From contig NZ_JAHZSV010000008.1 in assembly GCF_019457905.1 (NCBI RefSeq), forward strand, positions 1-64,000: a stretch of DNA of 64,000 nt, in the 5' to 3' direction. The first letter of the stretch is position 1, and each line of letters opens with the position of its first letter. This DNA comes from Flagellimonas abyssi. GTDB taxonomy: Bacteria; Bacteroidota; Bacteroidia; Flavobacteriales; Flavobacteriaceae. The notes under the pieces were generated by a model that saw nothing but the letters and a program-made list of their open reading frames with translations, searched no databases and was not told the origin of the DNA. This document shows, in pieces, positions 48,176 through 58,026 of the stretch. A program made the position numbers and the translations under genes.

Positions 48176-49507
48176 TTAGCCTTTTGTCATATCCAATTTG
48201 TCGACTATAAATTTTCCTAGGTCCCTTCCTTGTTTAATACCTACCTCAATGGCAGCACGATAATGGATTCCTCCGTACATGCGGCTCAATGCGGCCTCGT
48301 CCGAGGCTTGGTTAAAGGATGTAAAGGAACGTACAGGCAAACCGTAGGGCACTTCGGTATCATCATCAAAGGCAAAATTGTCGCCGAATATATCGGTCAG
48401 CGCTATGGCCGCCGCACCGGATACAACACTGTGTCCACTGGTGTATTCAGGGAACGGAGGTGTTTGCAGTACGGGTTCCCAACTGTCATCGATGTACTCG
48501 TTGATAACGGTTTCAGGGCGAATAAGGTTACTTCTGTATTTTTCGTCCCAACAGCTGATAAAACCGTCGGCGATGGCAATGGATGTCTTTGTGTGAGCGT
48601 ATACTGTTTTGGCAAAATCGGCATTGGTTTTTCTTGATGCAATTTTTGTGATGCCTATCCAGTGGGCCCCGGGAGTAATCTTCTTAGTGGCAAACATTAG
48701 GTGTCCTCTGGTCACGGAAACATATGGGTTACAATCCCAAAACTGGGCAATGGCTATTTCATCGGATTTGTCGCCTTTGCCCACCATACTTTTTCTGACT
48801 TCGTATACCTCCATTACTTCTTCATAGAATTTGGAGTCTTTCTCCATGGAAAATTCTGGTGGCGGAATGGGCTTGAACTGCTGTGCGGAATCAATTGCAA
48901 AGGGGCGTATCTTCATCCAATGTGGCTCAATCCCGTTCATATAGGCCGGGGGAGTGGGCTGCCAGCGAGAAGGGTCTTCCGAATCTACGGAGAACTTGGG
49001 CATAGTACGCGTTTCCTTGTAATTGTCCTTGTTCATCCAATCCCCTACAAAGTTGGCCACTTCCACCCCGTATTCCTTACTGGCATTAAAAACGGTCTCG
49101 TTTTTGTCCATCCAAATGGTGTAGAGACTATCCCTAAAACTTTCCATTCTTTCTTCGGAAAAGATGAGTCTCTTGCTAATGTCCATATGGGCGATCAAGG
49201 CGGCCATTTCGTAGTTGATGTTCTCACTGTTTTTAGGGTCCGGAATATTTTTCAAATCGGTTACCTGCCCTGCCAAGGATTTGTAGTCATCGTTGCCCTT
49301 GGCAACAATTTCGTATGCTGCAATGTTGGAGTAGGCGAATATTCTACTGGCCACCGGTGGAGAGAATATATCGTGGATCATTATTTCGATCACTTTGTCC
49401 ACAGACGCATGGAATTCCTCTGGAGAAACTTCAACAGGTTCCTCTTTTTTTTGGCATGATGCCAAAACCAATACTACTGCTGTGATCAAACGTATTCTTT
49501 TTTTCAT
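48176..49507 (-). CDS. Vanadium-haloperoxidase/PAP2-family lipoprotein
   Basis: A 443-residue lipoprotein (VLVLASC, lipidated Cys18). The vanadate/phosphate site is present: K323-x6-R330-P in EKYRSNLIRP, YTSGH with H359, and SRMYGGIH with R409 and H415. The aspartate that usually follows this His by four residues is alanine (A419). The family includes vanadium-dependent halo- and bromoperoxidases and acid phosphatases; the sequence alone does not decide which activity applies. It ends the run of genes SusC, SusD and VCBS proteins, 12 bases after the last VCBS gene, so it is likely cotranscribed. Confidence 0.83.
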   Translation of the reverse strand: MKKRIRLITAVVLVLASCQKKEEPVEVSPEEFHASVDKVIEIMIHDIFSPPVASRIFAYSNIAAYEIVAKGNDDYKSLAGQVTDLKNIPDPKNSENINYEMAALIAHMDISKRLIFSEERMESFRDSLYTIWMDKNETVFNASKEYGVEVANFVGDWMNKDNYKETRTMPKFSVDSEDPSRWQPTPPAYMNGIEPHWMKIRPFAIDSAQQFKPIPPPEFSMEKDSKFYEEVMEVYEVRKSMVGKGDKSDEIAIAQFWDCNPYVSVTRGHLMFATKKITPGAHWIGITKIASRKTNADFAKTVYAHTKTSIAIADGFISCWDEKYRSNLIRPETVINEYIDDSWEPVLQTPPFPEYTSGHSVVSGAAAIALTDIFGDNFAFDDDTEVPYGLPVRSFTSFNQASDEAALSRMYGGIHYRAAIEVGIKQGRDLGKFIVDKLDMTKG

Positions 49508-49519
49508 GGCCTTGAGAGA

Positions 49520-52500
49520 TTAATCATTGATTTTATAGACTTGTGCTTTATCGTTATTGAATATAGCCAACAAATATTTTTTATGGTCGAGTGTAATTGT
49601 TCTTAAATGTCGGATTGATTTTTTGGTAAAATCCAATCCCAATTGGTTGCCCAGAATAATACTGCCATCACTTTTGATGAGGGCTCCTGGAAACGAATCC
49701 AATCTACCATGATAGGGTTTCACACCAAAATAATTGCCTCCGAGCAGCACTTCGGTATTTCCATCACCGGTAAAATCATCTACAACAAATGCAAGAATGG
49801 GAGATACTTGAAGTTCATTTTTAAATGGAACAAAAACAAAGCTGCCGCCGTCATTCCTTAAGTATCCGGATTTTAATGTATTTACCTGTAGTTGGGTGGA
49901 CGATTTCAAAACATCCTCCCCAAATATTTCTTCCATGGTATCGCCGGCAAAGGATTTGTAGGTGGTGTATTTCTTTTTTAGGTACACCAACTGCGATGCC
50001 AATCCATCCAAAGTTTCCAATGGATAGTATTTTCCGTTTTTTTCCATGGCCGTTACCGTTTCCGTTTGACCATTATCGTCAAAATCATTGAAATACAATT
50101 TCATGGGATGCTCTTCGGAAGCTTTGAACCTAGAATTGGTGCCCCAGTTTCCAAGAAGATAATCGGTGTCTCCGTCCCCGTCAATGTCAAAGGCCTCAAT
50201 GGCTTGCCACAGTCCTGGAATGTTTACGTGCTCTACTTCGGTAAACGTACCATTTTGATATTTTAAGAACTTGGGAGACATCCATTCCCCGACCAAAATA
50301 AGGTCGGTGGTGCCATCGCCATCAAAATCGCTCCAAATGGCATCGGTTACCATTCCCTTGGAAAATTTTTCAAAACCTTTCTTTATGTTGAAGGTTCCTT
50401 TGTCATTTTCCAGCAAATAGGAAGTGGCAGGGGCTCCAAACTTTGCTGTAATGGTGTGTCCGCCGATAAAAACGTCCAAATCGCCATCACCATCAAAATC
50501 AAAAGGAGCCACAACGGATGAGTTTTGATAGGATTCCGGTAATGCAATCCGTTGGAAAACTGAATCTTTTTGAACATAATAGGCATCCAGCAAGGCTTCC
50601 GACTTTCCAAAAAAGTCACCTCCACCCGAACTGACCATAAGGTCATTTTTACCATTATTGGTAAAGTCAGCAATGCTTGCAGAAATATTTTCCTGAATGG
50701 AGTCTTTTTGAAGGCTTTTCATTTTTTGGTTTATAAAAATGGAATCCTGTTGTACAAAAATTTGCGATGGTTCATATTTTGATCCCCCTATGAAAATATC
50801 TTCCTTGCCATCATTGTTTAAGTCGCCCGTGGCGAACGCTGGACCTCTATCCGATAGTTGATACGGAATCAGTTTTTCACGGTTAAAGTCCGTGTAGTTG
50901 TCCTCAACATGGGTAAAATCCAGGCCTAGATTATTTTCCACTGGACTGAACAAGGGTTTTTTACCTTCATAAAGTGAATTATAATCAAATGGTTTGGTGC
51001 CTTTTGGGGTCACCGTCAAGGTTTGGTTTACCGTAACGTTTCGTAATACTTGATAGGTCTTATCCGACCAAATGACTTTAATGGAGTCTATTGCGGATAT
51101 ATTTTTATATCCAAAGTGGACCATGGGTTCGGAAGAGGCCTGAAAACCACGGGTAGGGAACAATTCCTTGAACTGAAGCCCTCCATTCGCATAGGAATAT
51201 ACCTTGGTACCTATTCCAAATTTATTGTTTTCGGTATAGTCGAACTGTAATTTAAGATACTTGCCCGTGTCGTTGGTTTTATTGACGTACAAGGTTACAG
51301 GTTGGTTGATATTGTTTGTGACCAAATCCAAATCGCCATCGCCATCGAGGTCTCCCATGGCGGTTGCTCCGGAAACCAAGGTGTCCTTGGCAATCCATTT
51401 GTCGGACATGTCCTGAAAGTGGAGGTCTTCGCCGCCCTTAAAGACATAATTATGGACGCTGCCGGAAGGCATAAGGTCCAAAGCTTGTTGGTCTACCAGT
51501 TTGGTGTTGTCCATTTTGCTCTTGATCTGGTCGTTGGACACGAATTTGATAAAATCGAGGTCGTTGGGTCTTTTTGGAATTCCGTTGGAAATAAATAGGT
51601 CCTGCCGTCCATCAAGGTCGTAGTCGCCAAAAAGTGCGCTCCAGCTCCAATCGGTAGCGGCAATGCCACTCATCAATGCGGTTTCCATAAAGTTGCCATC
51701 GGGCTGGTTCACAAAGAGCATGTTGCGTGTAAACTGATAATGGTACCCAAAACGGTCAATACGCATTTTTTGGGTCTGGATGTTGTCATCCCCTTCGGAA
51801 GATTTAAGTGCAACTTCGTCTTCAGGTAGCATATCCAAGGAAAGAAAATCCGGTCTGCCATCGTTGTTGATATCGGCCACATCGTTCCCCATGGAGAAGC
51901 GGGAGGTGTGTCCAAAATATTTTTTCAAGCTCTCTGTAAAAGTGCCATCCCCATTGTTGAGGTAGTAGTAATCATCTTCGTGGAAATCGTTGCCTACATA
52001 AATGTCAGGATATCCGTCCTGATTGAAATCCGCTATTGCCAAGCCTAGGCCGTAACCGTTTACACCGCCATAAATACCGGCCTCCTCACTAACATCGGTA
52101 AACTTGCCATTGTCGTTTCGAAGTAATTTGTCCCCGGTTTCATACAATCTTTCGTACCTAAGGTCAAAACGCCCGAAGGAATTTTGTGTGTGCACGGCAT
52201 GGTTGAGCAGGTACATATCGAGGTCGCCGTCCAGATCATAGTCAAAAAATGCTACATTGGAGCTATAGGAGTCAAAATCCAGTCCGTACTTGACAGCACT
52301 TTCCGTAAAAGTGTTGTCGCCATTGTTAATGTACAGTTCGTTGTGCCCGTTAAAACCATTGATTCCGACTACGGCACAAACGTATATATCCAGAAGTCCG
52401 TCCCCGTTTACATCGGCCATGGCAACACCGGTATTCCAATCGCTGTTTCCCTCGATTCCGGCCGAACTTGAGATGTCTTCAAACTCAAGGTTTCCTTTGT

Positions 52501-52759
52501 TGAGGTACAACTTGTTTTTTACTTGGTTTCCGGTAAAGAAAATATCTGGCAGTCCATCATTGTTGATATCTCCAATGGATACGCCACCACCATTATAAAA
52601 ATAGAGATAGTCCAAAATACTCAGGTCTTTGGTGGAGGTAAGGGTATTGGTGAAGTCCAACCCGGTTTTTTTGGGGTCGGGGTTTTCAAAAAGGCTACCT
52701 CCTTTATTACAGGAAATGACCAGTAAGGCAAGGGACAATATGATGGGAAACCTATTCAT
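49520..52759 (-). CDS. VCBS/FG-GAP repeat lipoprotein with ASPIC/UnbV domain (copy A)
   Basis: A 1079-residue surface-type lipoprotein (LLVISC, lipidated Cys17). It has many calcium-binding FG-GAP/VCBS blades of the type DINNDGLPDIFFTGNQ, DVNGDGLLDIYV and DYDLDGRQDLFI, which form a beta-propeller. A central ASPIC/UnbV domain is at about 540-610 (FGIGTKVYS, TRGFQASSEPMVHFG, IKVIWSD). The C-terminus again has blades, ending LAIFNNDKAQVYKIND. Such proteins are thought to be adhesins or ligand-binding surface proteins. It overlaps the upstream copy B by 8 bases, indicating coupled translation. Confidence 0.87.
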   Translation of the reverse strand: MNRFPIILSLALLVISCNKGGSLFENPDPKKTGLDFTNTLTSTKDLSILDYLYFYNGGGVSIGDINNDGLPDIFFTGNQVKNKLYLNKGNLEFEDISSSAGIEGNSDWNTGVAMADVNGDGLLDIYVCAVVGINGFNGHNELYINNGDNTFTESAVKYGLDFDSYSSNVAFFDYDLDGDLDMYLLNHAVHTQNSFGRFDLRYERLYETGDKLLRNDNGKFTDVSEEAGIYGGVNGYGLGLAIADFNQDGYPDIYVGNDFHEDDYYYLNNGDGTFTESLKKYFGHTSRFSMGNDVADINNDGRPDFLSLDMLPEDEVALKSSEGDDNIQTQKMRIDRFGYHYQFTRNMLFVNQPDGNFMETALMSGIAATDWSWSALFGDYDLDGRQDLFISNGIPKRPNDLDFIKFVSNDQIKSKMDNTKLVDQQALDLMPSGSVHNYVFKGGEDLHFQDMSDKWIAKDTLVSGATAMGDLDGDGDLDLVTNNINQPVTLYVNKTNDTGKYLKLQFDYTENNKFGIGTKVYSYANGGLQFKELFPTRGFQASSEPMVHFGYKNISAIDSIKVIWSDKTYQVLRNVTVNQTLTVTPKGTKPFDYNSLYEGKKPLFSPVENNLGLDFTHVEDNYTDFNREKLIPYQLSDRGPAFATGDLNNDGKEDIFIGGSKYEPSQIFVQQDSIFINQKMKSLQKDSIQENISASIADFTNNGKNDLMVSSGGGDFFGKSEALLDAYYVQKDSVFQRIALPESYQNSSVVAPFDFDGDGDLDVFIGGHTITAKFGAPATSYLLENDKGTFNIKKGFEKFSKGMVTDAIWSDFDGDGTTDLILVGEWMSPKFLKYQNGTFTEVEHVNIPGLWQAIEAFDIDGDGDTDYLLGNWGTNSRFKASEEHPMKLYFNDFDDNGQTETVTAMEKNGKYYPLETLDGLASQLVYLKKKYTTYKSFAGDTMEEIFGEDVLKSSTQLQVNTLKSGYLRNDGGSFVFVPFKNELQVSPILAFVVDDFTGDGNTEVLLGGNYFGVKPYHGRLDSFPGALIKSDGSIILGNQLGLDFTKKSIRHLRTITLDHKKYLLAIFNNDKAQVYKIND

Positions 52760-55700
52760 TTAGGGCAAAGATCTTTGGTTTGTTGTTGTTGACGGCGGCA
52801 ATAACATAAATTTTTCCGTTTTTGTCCTTGAACTGTTTCAAATATTTTACCTCGTCCCTGATTTTGAATCCACTGGTCTCGTAATCTTGCCAAGTGAATC
52901 CCATTTTTCCGTCTCCTAGCAACAAGTTTCCTTGGCTCGCATCCAATCGGGAAAACTGTGGCTTAAACTCGTAGTTGTTGCCTGCCATGATCAAATCCAA
53001 GTTGCCGTCGTTGTTTACATCGGTACAGGTAATGTCGCAAATGCAGGAAAGTTGTGCCTTTAGTGGTAAATTTATAATGGTAAATTTCCCCCCACCTTCG
53101 TTAATGGCAATTACCGATGCCGAGGTTTCTACCTTTTTTACAATGGATTTGTCCATCACCTCTTTAGGGAAAAGTTGGTGAATGGTACGATGGGCATAGT
53201 CCGAAGCCTTGAGGTTTTGCTTTTTGAGCGAGGGCAATTGTCCCGTAAGCTCACTTTTTTGGTGAATTGGGTAATCACCGCCATTTTCTTGCATGGTAAC
53301 GATTTGCTCTATGGTTCCGTTGTTGTCGTAATCGTTGATGTACATTTTCATTGGGGCATATTCTTTTGGCTTGTAATGAAGGTTCAGGCCTTGGTTGCCC
53401 AATATTAAGTCTTGGTCGCCATCACCATCCAAGTCCGCGGTTTCCACGGTGTTCCACCATCCGTACAAACTGTCCAATGAGGTGGACATTTTGGTCAATC
53501 TTCTACCGGTGTTCTTGTAAATTTTTGGGGTATCCCATTCGGCTGAGACAATTAGATCGCTTTTACCATCACCATCGATATCGATCCATTTGGAATCGGT
53601 GACCATTCCAGCATCTTTTAAGTCGTAACCCAAACGTTCCGTTACGTTGGTAAAGGTACCATCTCCCATATTTTCCAAGAGGAGATGGTCTGGGGACACA
53701 CCATATACACCAACAACACTCCGTGAACCGATAAAAAGGTCCACATCACCATCGTTGTCATAATCATATGGAGCTATAGTGGAAATATTCTTAAATGTTG
53801 ATGGCAGTTCGTTTTCCGATTTTGAAAAGTTACCCTTCCCGTCATTTAAGTACAAACGTGCCCTGTAATTACGTTGCCTACCCACGTCATTTCCGCCGGA
53901 GCCCACGACCAGGTCCATGTCGCCATCGCCATCGGCATCGAAAAAGGTTGCTGCGACATCCTCATGCTCCTTATCCTCTTCAAAGACCGTGTTTTTGTTG
54001 AGAGAAACTTTTCCATTTCCTAGATGGGTGTAAATGGCCCCTGGTTGACCTTTGGCCCCACCGATAAAAAAATCCTCATTTCCGTCGCCATTTACATCTG
54101 CCACTGCCAATGATGGTCCTTCTTGCGAAAGTTTATGCGAAATCAGGCCTTCATAATCAAAGTCGTTATAGTTGTCTTCCTTATGTTGGACCATTAGGTT
54201 ATTGTCCAATTCTGTCAAGAATGATCTTTTGGTTTCTTTTTTAGGAATGGAGTACGTTTCGGTTGCATTGGCGTGGTTCAAGTTAAGTACCTGATTGGCT
54301 TGTACATTTTCCAATTTTTGGGTAAGGTCATCTGGCCATATAATGCGGATGGAGTCCAATTTTTCGGATTTCCCCAGTCCGATGGTCATTTCATATTGTA
54401 CAGAGGACTGGAAACCTCTTGATGGGATCAATTCTTGGTTTAAGATATTTCCATCAAAATAGACCTTGGCCAAAGTGCCTATGGCAAAGGGGTTGTTCTT
54501 TGGTCCCTTGAACTTTAGTTGGATGAAGTTGTTGTTCAACTGGGATTCGGTATTGTTCCTATAAATAAAAGCAGGTGTGTTTACGTTGTTGATCACTATA
54601 TCCAGGTCCCCATCGTTGTCCAAGTCGGCATATGCGGAACCGTTGGAGCGGGTAGGGAGTTCGAAACCCCATTCTTTGTTGGCATTTGTAAAGGAAATGT
54701 CGCCATTGTTCTTGTAGGCATAATTGGGCTGTGGGTTCACCGGCATTTTATTGATAATGGAATCAATGGATTCCTTTTTGCCTGTTAAAGCCATTTTTTG
54801 GACTATCTCATTGGCGAAGAAATCCACAAAATCCAAATCGGTGAGGTCATGATTGATACCATTGGTGATGAATATGTCCTTAAGGCCATCGTTGTCCATA
54901 TCGAACATGAGCCCTGCCCAGCTCCAATCTGTGGCATCGACACCACTGTAGTTGGCGACTTCTGAGAAAGTTCCATTGCCGTTGTTGAGCTGTAATGTAT
55001 TCTGGATGTATTGCTGACCAAAATCCTTGTTCTGCTTGAGGTCAAAAATGTTATATCCCTCAAATTCCATCACGGATTTTACACGATGTTCTTGTTCTGG
55101 CAGCATTTCGGTAATAAAGATGTCGTTGTGTCCGTCATTATTGATGTCTGCAATATCAATTCCCATGGCGGAAAGGCTCAAATGCGAGACCCATTCCTTG
55201 ATTTCTTCATTGAACGTACCATCTTTTTGATTGATGTAGAGATAATCCCTTTCATAGAAATCATTGGAAATATAAATGTCGGGGTAAAGGTCGCCATTAA
55301 AATCCGTGACCATTACACCAAGACCGAAACCGATAAGGCTTCCATAGATTCCAGCTTCTTCGCTTACATCCACAAATTTACCATTGTCGTTTCTTAGGAG
55401 CATATCGCCAACACCTTTGAAGATGTCCGGAACCCCCTCCCAGTCCTGAGCACGAACTTCTCGCTGCTCTGCGTACCCCAGGCTGCTTACGGGAATATTA
55501 CTGTTGTTAAGAATATAGACATCCAAATCACCGTCCTTGTCATAATCAAAAAAGGAAGCATGTGTGGTAAAGCCTGTTTTGGCCAAATTGTATTCGTCTG
55601 CTCTTTCTGTAAATGTAAGGTCCCCATTGTTGATGTATAGGTCATTGTCGTGGTTGTTGCCTTCCATGTTCCCTGCGTTGCAGACGTATATGTCCAACAA

Positions 55701-56099
55701 GCCATCGTTGTTAATATCGACCATTACAACCCCGGTGGACCATGGTTTGTTGCCGAGTACACCTGCATTTTCGGAAATATCCTCGAACTTCATGCCCCCT
55801 TTGTTCAGGTAGAGCCTGTTAGGTTCCATGTTGCCGGTAAGGTAAATGTCCTGTAACCCATCGTTGTTGATGTCCCCAATGGCAACACCCCCACCATTGT
55901 AGAAGTTCCGGTACTTAAAAATGTTGAAGTTTTTCTGATTTTCTACTTTATTGATAAAGTTCACACCTGTTTCCTCTGGTTTTAAAAGTGTGAAAAGAGT
56001 CTCGGTGGTGGCTTGTTCCCCCGTTTGATTTTCACTCTTGTTATTACAGGAAGTAAAGGCAAGAACTACAAGGCATGCTGCTATATATTTCAGTTTCAT
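52752..56099 (-). CDS. VCBS/FG-GAP repeat lipoprotein with ASPIC/UnbV domain (copy B)
   Basis: An 1115-residue paralogue of copy A. The signal peptide ends in AFTSC (lipidated Cys18). The blades read DINNDGLQDIYLTGN, DFNGDLYPDIYISNDF and DMDNDGLKDIFITNG, and the ASPIC/UnbV stretch (about 570-640) shows FAIGTLAKVY, PSRGFQSSVQYEMTIGLG and IRIIWPDD. The tail is FKPQFSRLDASQGNLLLGDG. Together with copy A it probably makes a pair of surface proteins for the SusCD system upstream. The start overlaps the stop of the remnant gene (ATGA). Confidence 0.87.
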   Translation of the reverse strand: MKLKYIAACLVVLAFTSCNNKSENQTGEQATTETLFTLLKPEETGVNFINKVENQKNFNIFKYRNFYNGGGVAIGDINNDGLQDIYLTGNMEPNRLYLNKGGMKFEDISENAGVLGNKPWSTGVVMVDINNDGLLDIYVCNAGNMEGNNHDNDLYINNGDLTFTERADEYNLAKTGFTTHASFFDYDKDGDLDVYILNNSNIPVSSLGYAEQREVRAQDWEGVPDIFKGVGDMLLRNDNGKFVDVSEEAGIYGSLIGFGLGVMVTDFNGDLYPDIYISNDFYERDYLYINQKDGTFNEEIKEWVSHLSLSAMGIDIADINNDGHNDIFITEMLPEQEHRVKSVMEFEGYNIFDLKQNKDFGQQYIQNTLQLNNGNGTFSEVANYSGVDATDWSWAGLMFDMDNDGLKDIFITNGINHDLTDLDFVDFFANEIVQKMALTGKKESIDSIINKMPVNPQPNYAYKNNGDISFTNANKEWGFELPTRSNGSAYADLDNDGDLDIVINNVNTPAFIYRNNTESQLNNNFIQLKFKGPKNNPFAIGTLAKVYFDGNILNQELIPSRGFQSSVQYEMTIGLGKSEKLDSIRIIWPDDLTQKLENVQANQVLNLNHANATETYSIPKKETKRSFLTELDNNLMVQHKEDNYNDFDYEGLISHKLSQEGPSLAVADVNGDGNEDFFIGGAKGQPGAIYTHLGNGKVSLNKNTVFEEDKEHEDVAATFFDADGDGDMDLVVGSGGNDVGRQRNYRARLYLNDGKGNFSKSENELPSTFKNISTIAPYDYDNDGDVDLFIGSRSVVGVYGVSPDHLLLENMGDGTFTNVTERLGYDLKDAGMVTDSKWIDIDGDGKSDLIVSAEWDTPKIYKNTGRRLTKMSTSLDSLYGWWNTVETADLDGDGDQDLILGNQGLNLHYKPKEYAPMKMYINDYDNNGTIEQIVTMQENGGDYPIHQKSELTGQLPSLKKQNLKASDYAHRTIHQLFPKEVMDKSIVKKVETSASVIAINEGGGKFTIINLPLKAQLSCICDITCTDVNNDGNLDLIMAGNNYEFKPQFSRLDASQGNLLLGDGKMGFTWQDYETSGFKIRDEVKYLKQFKDKNGKIYVIAAVNNNKPKIFALNE

Positions 56100-56356
56100 T
56101 TAGCGTTTTGTTTTTTTACCAAAAAAATGGGAGCATCATTATTCATCGTGACAATGAATTCTTGGTTCCCATCAATACGTATCATTTCAATTTTTCTGGC
56201 AGCACCGGATATTCCCATATTTTCTTTCCAACGTACATCCCCAAATTCATCATTTGTCAATAAAAACCCATGTGAAGCGTCCAATCTACCAAGTTGGGTG
56301 CTTATCTCAAAATTATTGGTAGCCATTAATATTTCATTAATCCTTTTTTTGCCCAT
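56096..56356 (-). pseudogene. C-terminal remnant of a third VCBS lipoprotein
   Basis: An 86-residue frame with no signal peptide. It aligns with the last 85 or so residues of copy B: EILMATNNFEISTQLGRLDAS against DLIMAGNNYEFKPQFSRLDAS, then a conserved G, L, L and N pattern and a final IFLVKKQ against IFALNE. An in-frame stop lies one codon before the ATG, and the susD terminator lies 25 bases upstream, so the N-terminal thousand residues are gone. The frame is intact and coupled to copy B by ATGA, so the fragment may still be translated; whether it does anything is unknown. A real short gene is the alternative. Confidence 0.65.
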
Positions 56357-56381
56357 TTTTTATGGTTTTGGACTAAAAAGC

Positions 56382-56412
56382 AATGCCGCCCTTTTGGATA
56401 AAGGACGGCATT
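56382..56412 (-). terminator. Terminator after susD, inside the cluster
   Basis: A 12-bp stem (AATGCCGCCCTT / AAGGACGGCATT, one mismatch) with a 7-base loop is followed by a T run on the minus strand. It would separate susC-susD from the downstream VCBS and haloperoxidase genes, allowing more SusCD than downstream product if readthrough is partial. Confidence 0.8.
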
Positions 56413-56438
56413 AATATTAAACTGCTTAAACTTTAAGT

Positions 56439-58016
56439 TTAGTACCCAGGATTTTGAACTAGGTTAGGGTTGGATAATAATGCTGTTGCCGGTATGGGGA
56501 ACAGGTTTACATTATCATCACCACTAATTTCCTTAAGACCCCATGGAGCTGAAAATTGACCAAATCTTACCAAATCATTTCTTCTCCAGAATTCAATAAA
56601 TAGTTCTCGTGCTCTTTCGTCAAGAAGTGCCTGTTCATCAACACTGCCCAAATCAGGAGTGTCCTCTCTTAAACTTCTTAGCTCGTTGACCATTGCTGTT
56701 GGGTTACCTCCCATTCGCATCATTGCTTCGGCCTTCATCAAATGAGCATCGGCATATCTGAAAATAATCTGGTGTTGTCTGTATGAATTCACTTGATCAT
56801 CCTCATCAGTTGGATCGTAAGGGTGGTATTTGATTACACGAACACCTTCTGCCTCACCGTTACCAACAAGTGATGGAAATTCTTTTTGGAAGACCAATGG
56901 CTGGTCTTGTCTGTTGGTCAATGGAGTACCATCCTCATTGTATTGCAGGCCTATTAGGAAACCATATCCAATACCAAGATTCTCACTATTTGCCGTAGCG
57001 GCATCAGGTACAAAACCTCTTCTTTCCTCTTGTCCGTCCCCCACATAGTTCGTGTTGGGATCTCCTTCGAAAAGATCGTAGAATTCGGCCAAAGTCGAAA
57101 AACCGTTCCATCCACCCCCTGCGTTGTCGGGAGAGTTTTGGTTATAGTGCAGACTGTTCCAGATCCTAGCTCCTAAGTCACTTCTAAGGAACAGAATAGT
57201 CTCGCTATCATCGGTAGGCTCAAATATTTGGAAGTATCCTTCTTGAACTGCAAAGCCACTTGCACTGATTTCATCAACCAAATCAATCACATTTTGCATG
57301 TCAGCATTGTCAGCAGTGCCAGTGCCTTTATAAACATGCCCGTTCAAGTAAAGTTTGGCCAATAGAAACTTGGCGGCTTCTTGACTTGCCAATCCAACAT
57401 TTTCCACACCGGGTCCAACAGATGGCAAAGCTGCAATCGCATCCGTCAAATCTGTTTCTATAAAGCTATATGCTTCTAGTCTTGTTAGAACAGTAGGATT
57501 AACATCCGGACCTTCATCCACCCCTCTAAAAGGAACAGAACCGAATAGATCCATAACAAAGAACATGTTGAAAGCTCTTAAGAACTTGGCTTGGGCTACA
57601 GTGCTGGCATCGGCGCTTGTTGTCTCAATGATTTCAGAAGACCTGAAGATGTTCTGGTTCAAATTGTTCCATGCAGCTTTAATAAAGGCATGGTCCGGAG
57701 TCCAGGTATGTGTGTGCAATTGTCTCCAAACACCGTTATCTCCCCAGTCTGTTCCCCTTGTAGGGACCAACAGCTCATCGGAAGTTACTTCAGATAACGA
57801 GTACATGCTTTCTTGGGTGGCGAAATCGCCCCCAACTTTGTTGTACAAATCGTTCAATGCACTGGAAGGATTCGATACTCCAGAAAACCCAGTGTCTCCT
57901 GTGTCTTCACTAATTAGGGAGTCTGTTTCTTCAATTTCCAAATCGGTACAAGAGAAGGTAAGACCTAATATAAAGAGTGAAGCAAAAACAAATTTTTTAT
58001 ATGTTTCTAGTTTCAT
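56439..58016 (-). CDS. SusD/RagB family surface lipoprotein
   Basis: A 525-residue SusD-family lipoprotein (LTFSC, lipidated Cys23). The family's TPR-rich fold is suggested by AKFLRAFNMFFVMDLFGSVPF (about 144-164) and AAKFLLAKLYLNG. The C-terminal region shows IIFRYADAHLMKAEAMMRMGG and ERARELFIEFWRRNDLVRFG, typical of RagB/SusD. It forms a lid on the SusC pore and captures the nutrient. The gene lies 10 bases downstream of susC and is followed by the terminator. The ligand is unknown; a sugar is suggested by the neighbouring LacI and GH13 genes. Confidence 0.92.
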   Translation of the reverse strand: MKLETYKKFVFASLFILGLTFSCTDLEIEETDSLISEDTGDTGFSGVSNPSSALNDLYNKVGGDFATQESMYSLSEVTSDELLVPTRGTDWGDNGVWRQLHTHTWTPDHAFIKAAWNNLNQNIFRSSEIIETTSADASTVAQAKFLRAFNMFFVMDLFGSVPFRGVDEGPDVNPTVLTRLEAYSFIETDLTDAIAALPSVGPGVENVGLASQEAAKFLLAKLYLNGHVYKGTGTADNADMQNVIDLVDEISASGFAVQEGYFQIFEPTDDSETILFLRSDLGARIWNSLHYNQNSPDNAGGGWNGFSTLAEFYDLFEGDPNTNYVGDGQEERRGFVPDAATANSENLGIGYGFLIGLQYNEDGTPLTNRQDQPLVFQKEFPSLVGNGEAEGVRVIKYHPYDPTDEDDQVNSYRQHQIIFRYADAHLMKAEAMMRMGGNPTAMVNELRSLREDTPDLGSVDEQALLDERARELFIEFWRRNDLVRFGQFSAPWGLKEISGDDNVNLFPIPATALLSNPNLVQNPGY

Positions 58017-58026
58017 GCTTATTTTT

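Noticed and set aside
48701..49459. Open frame of 252 codons on the plus strand
   Set aside because: It is antisense to the haloperoxidase-like gene, whose active-site motifs are clear; the shadow protein is Gly/His/Val-rich without domain features.
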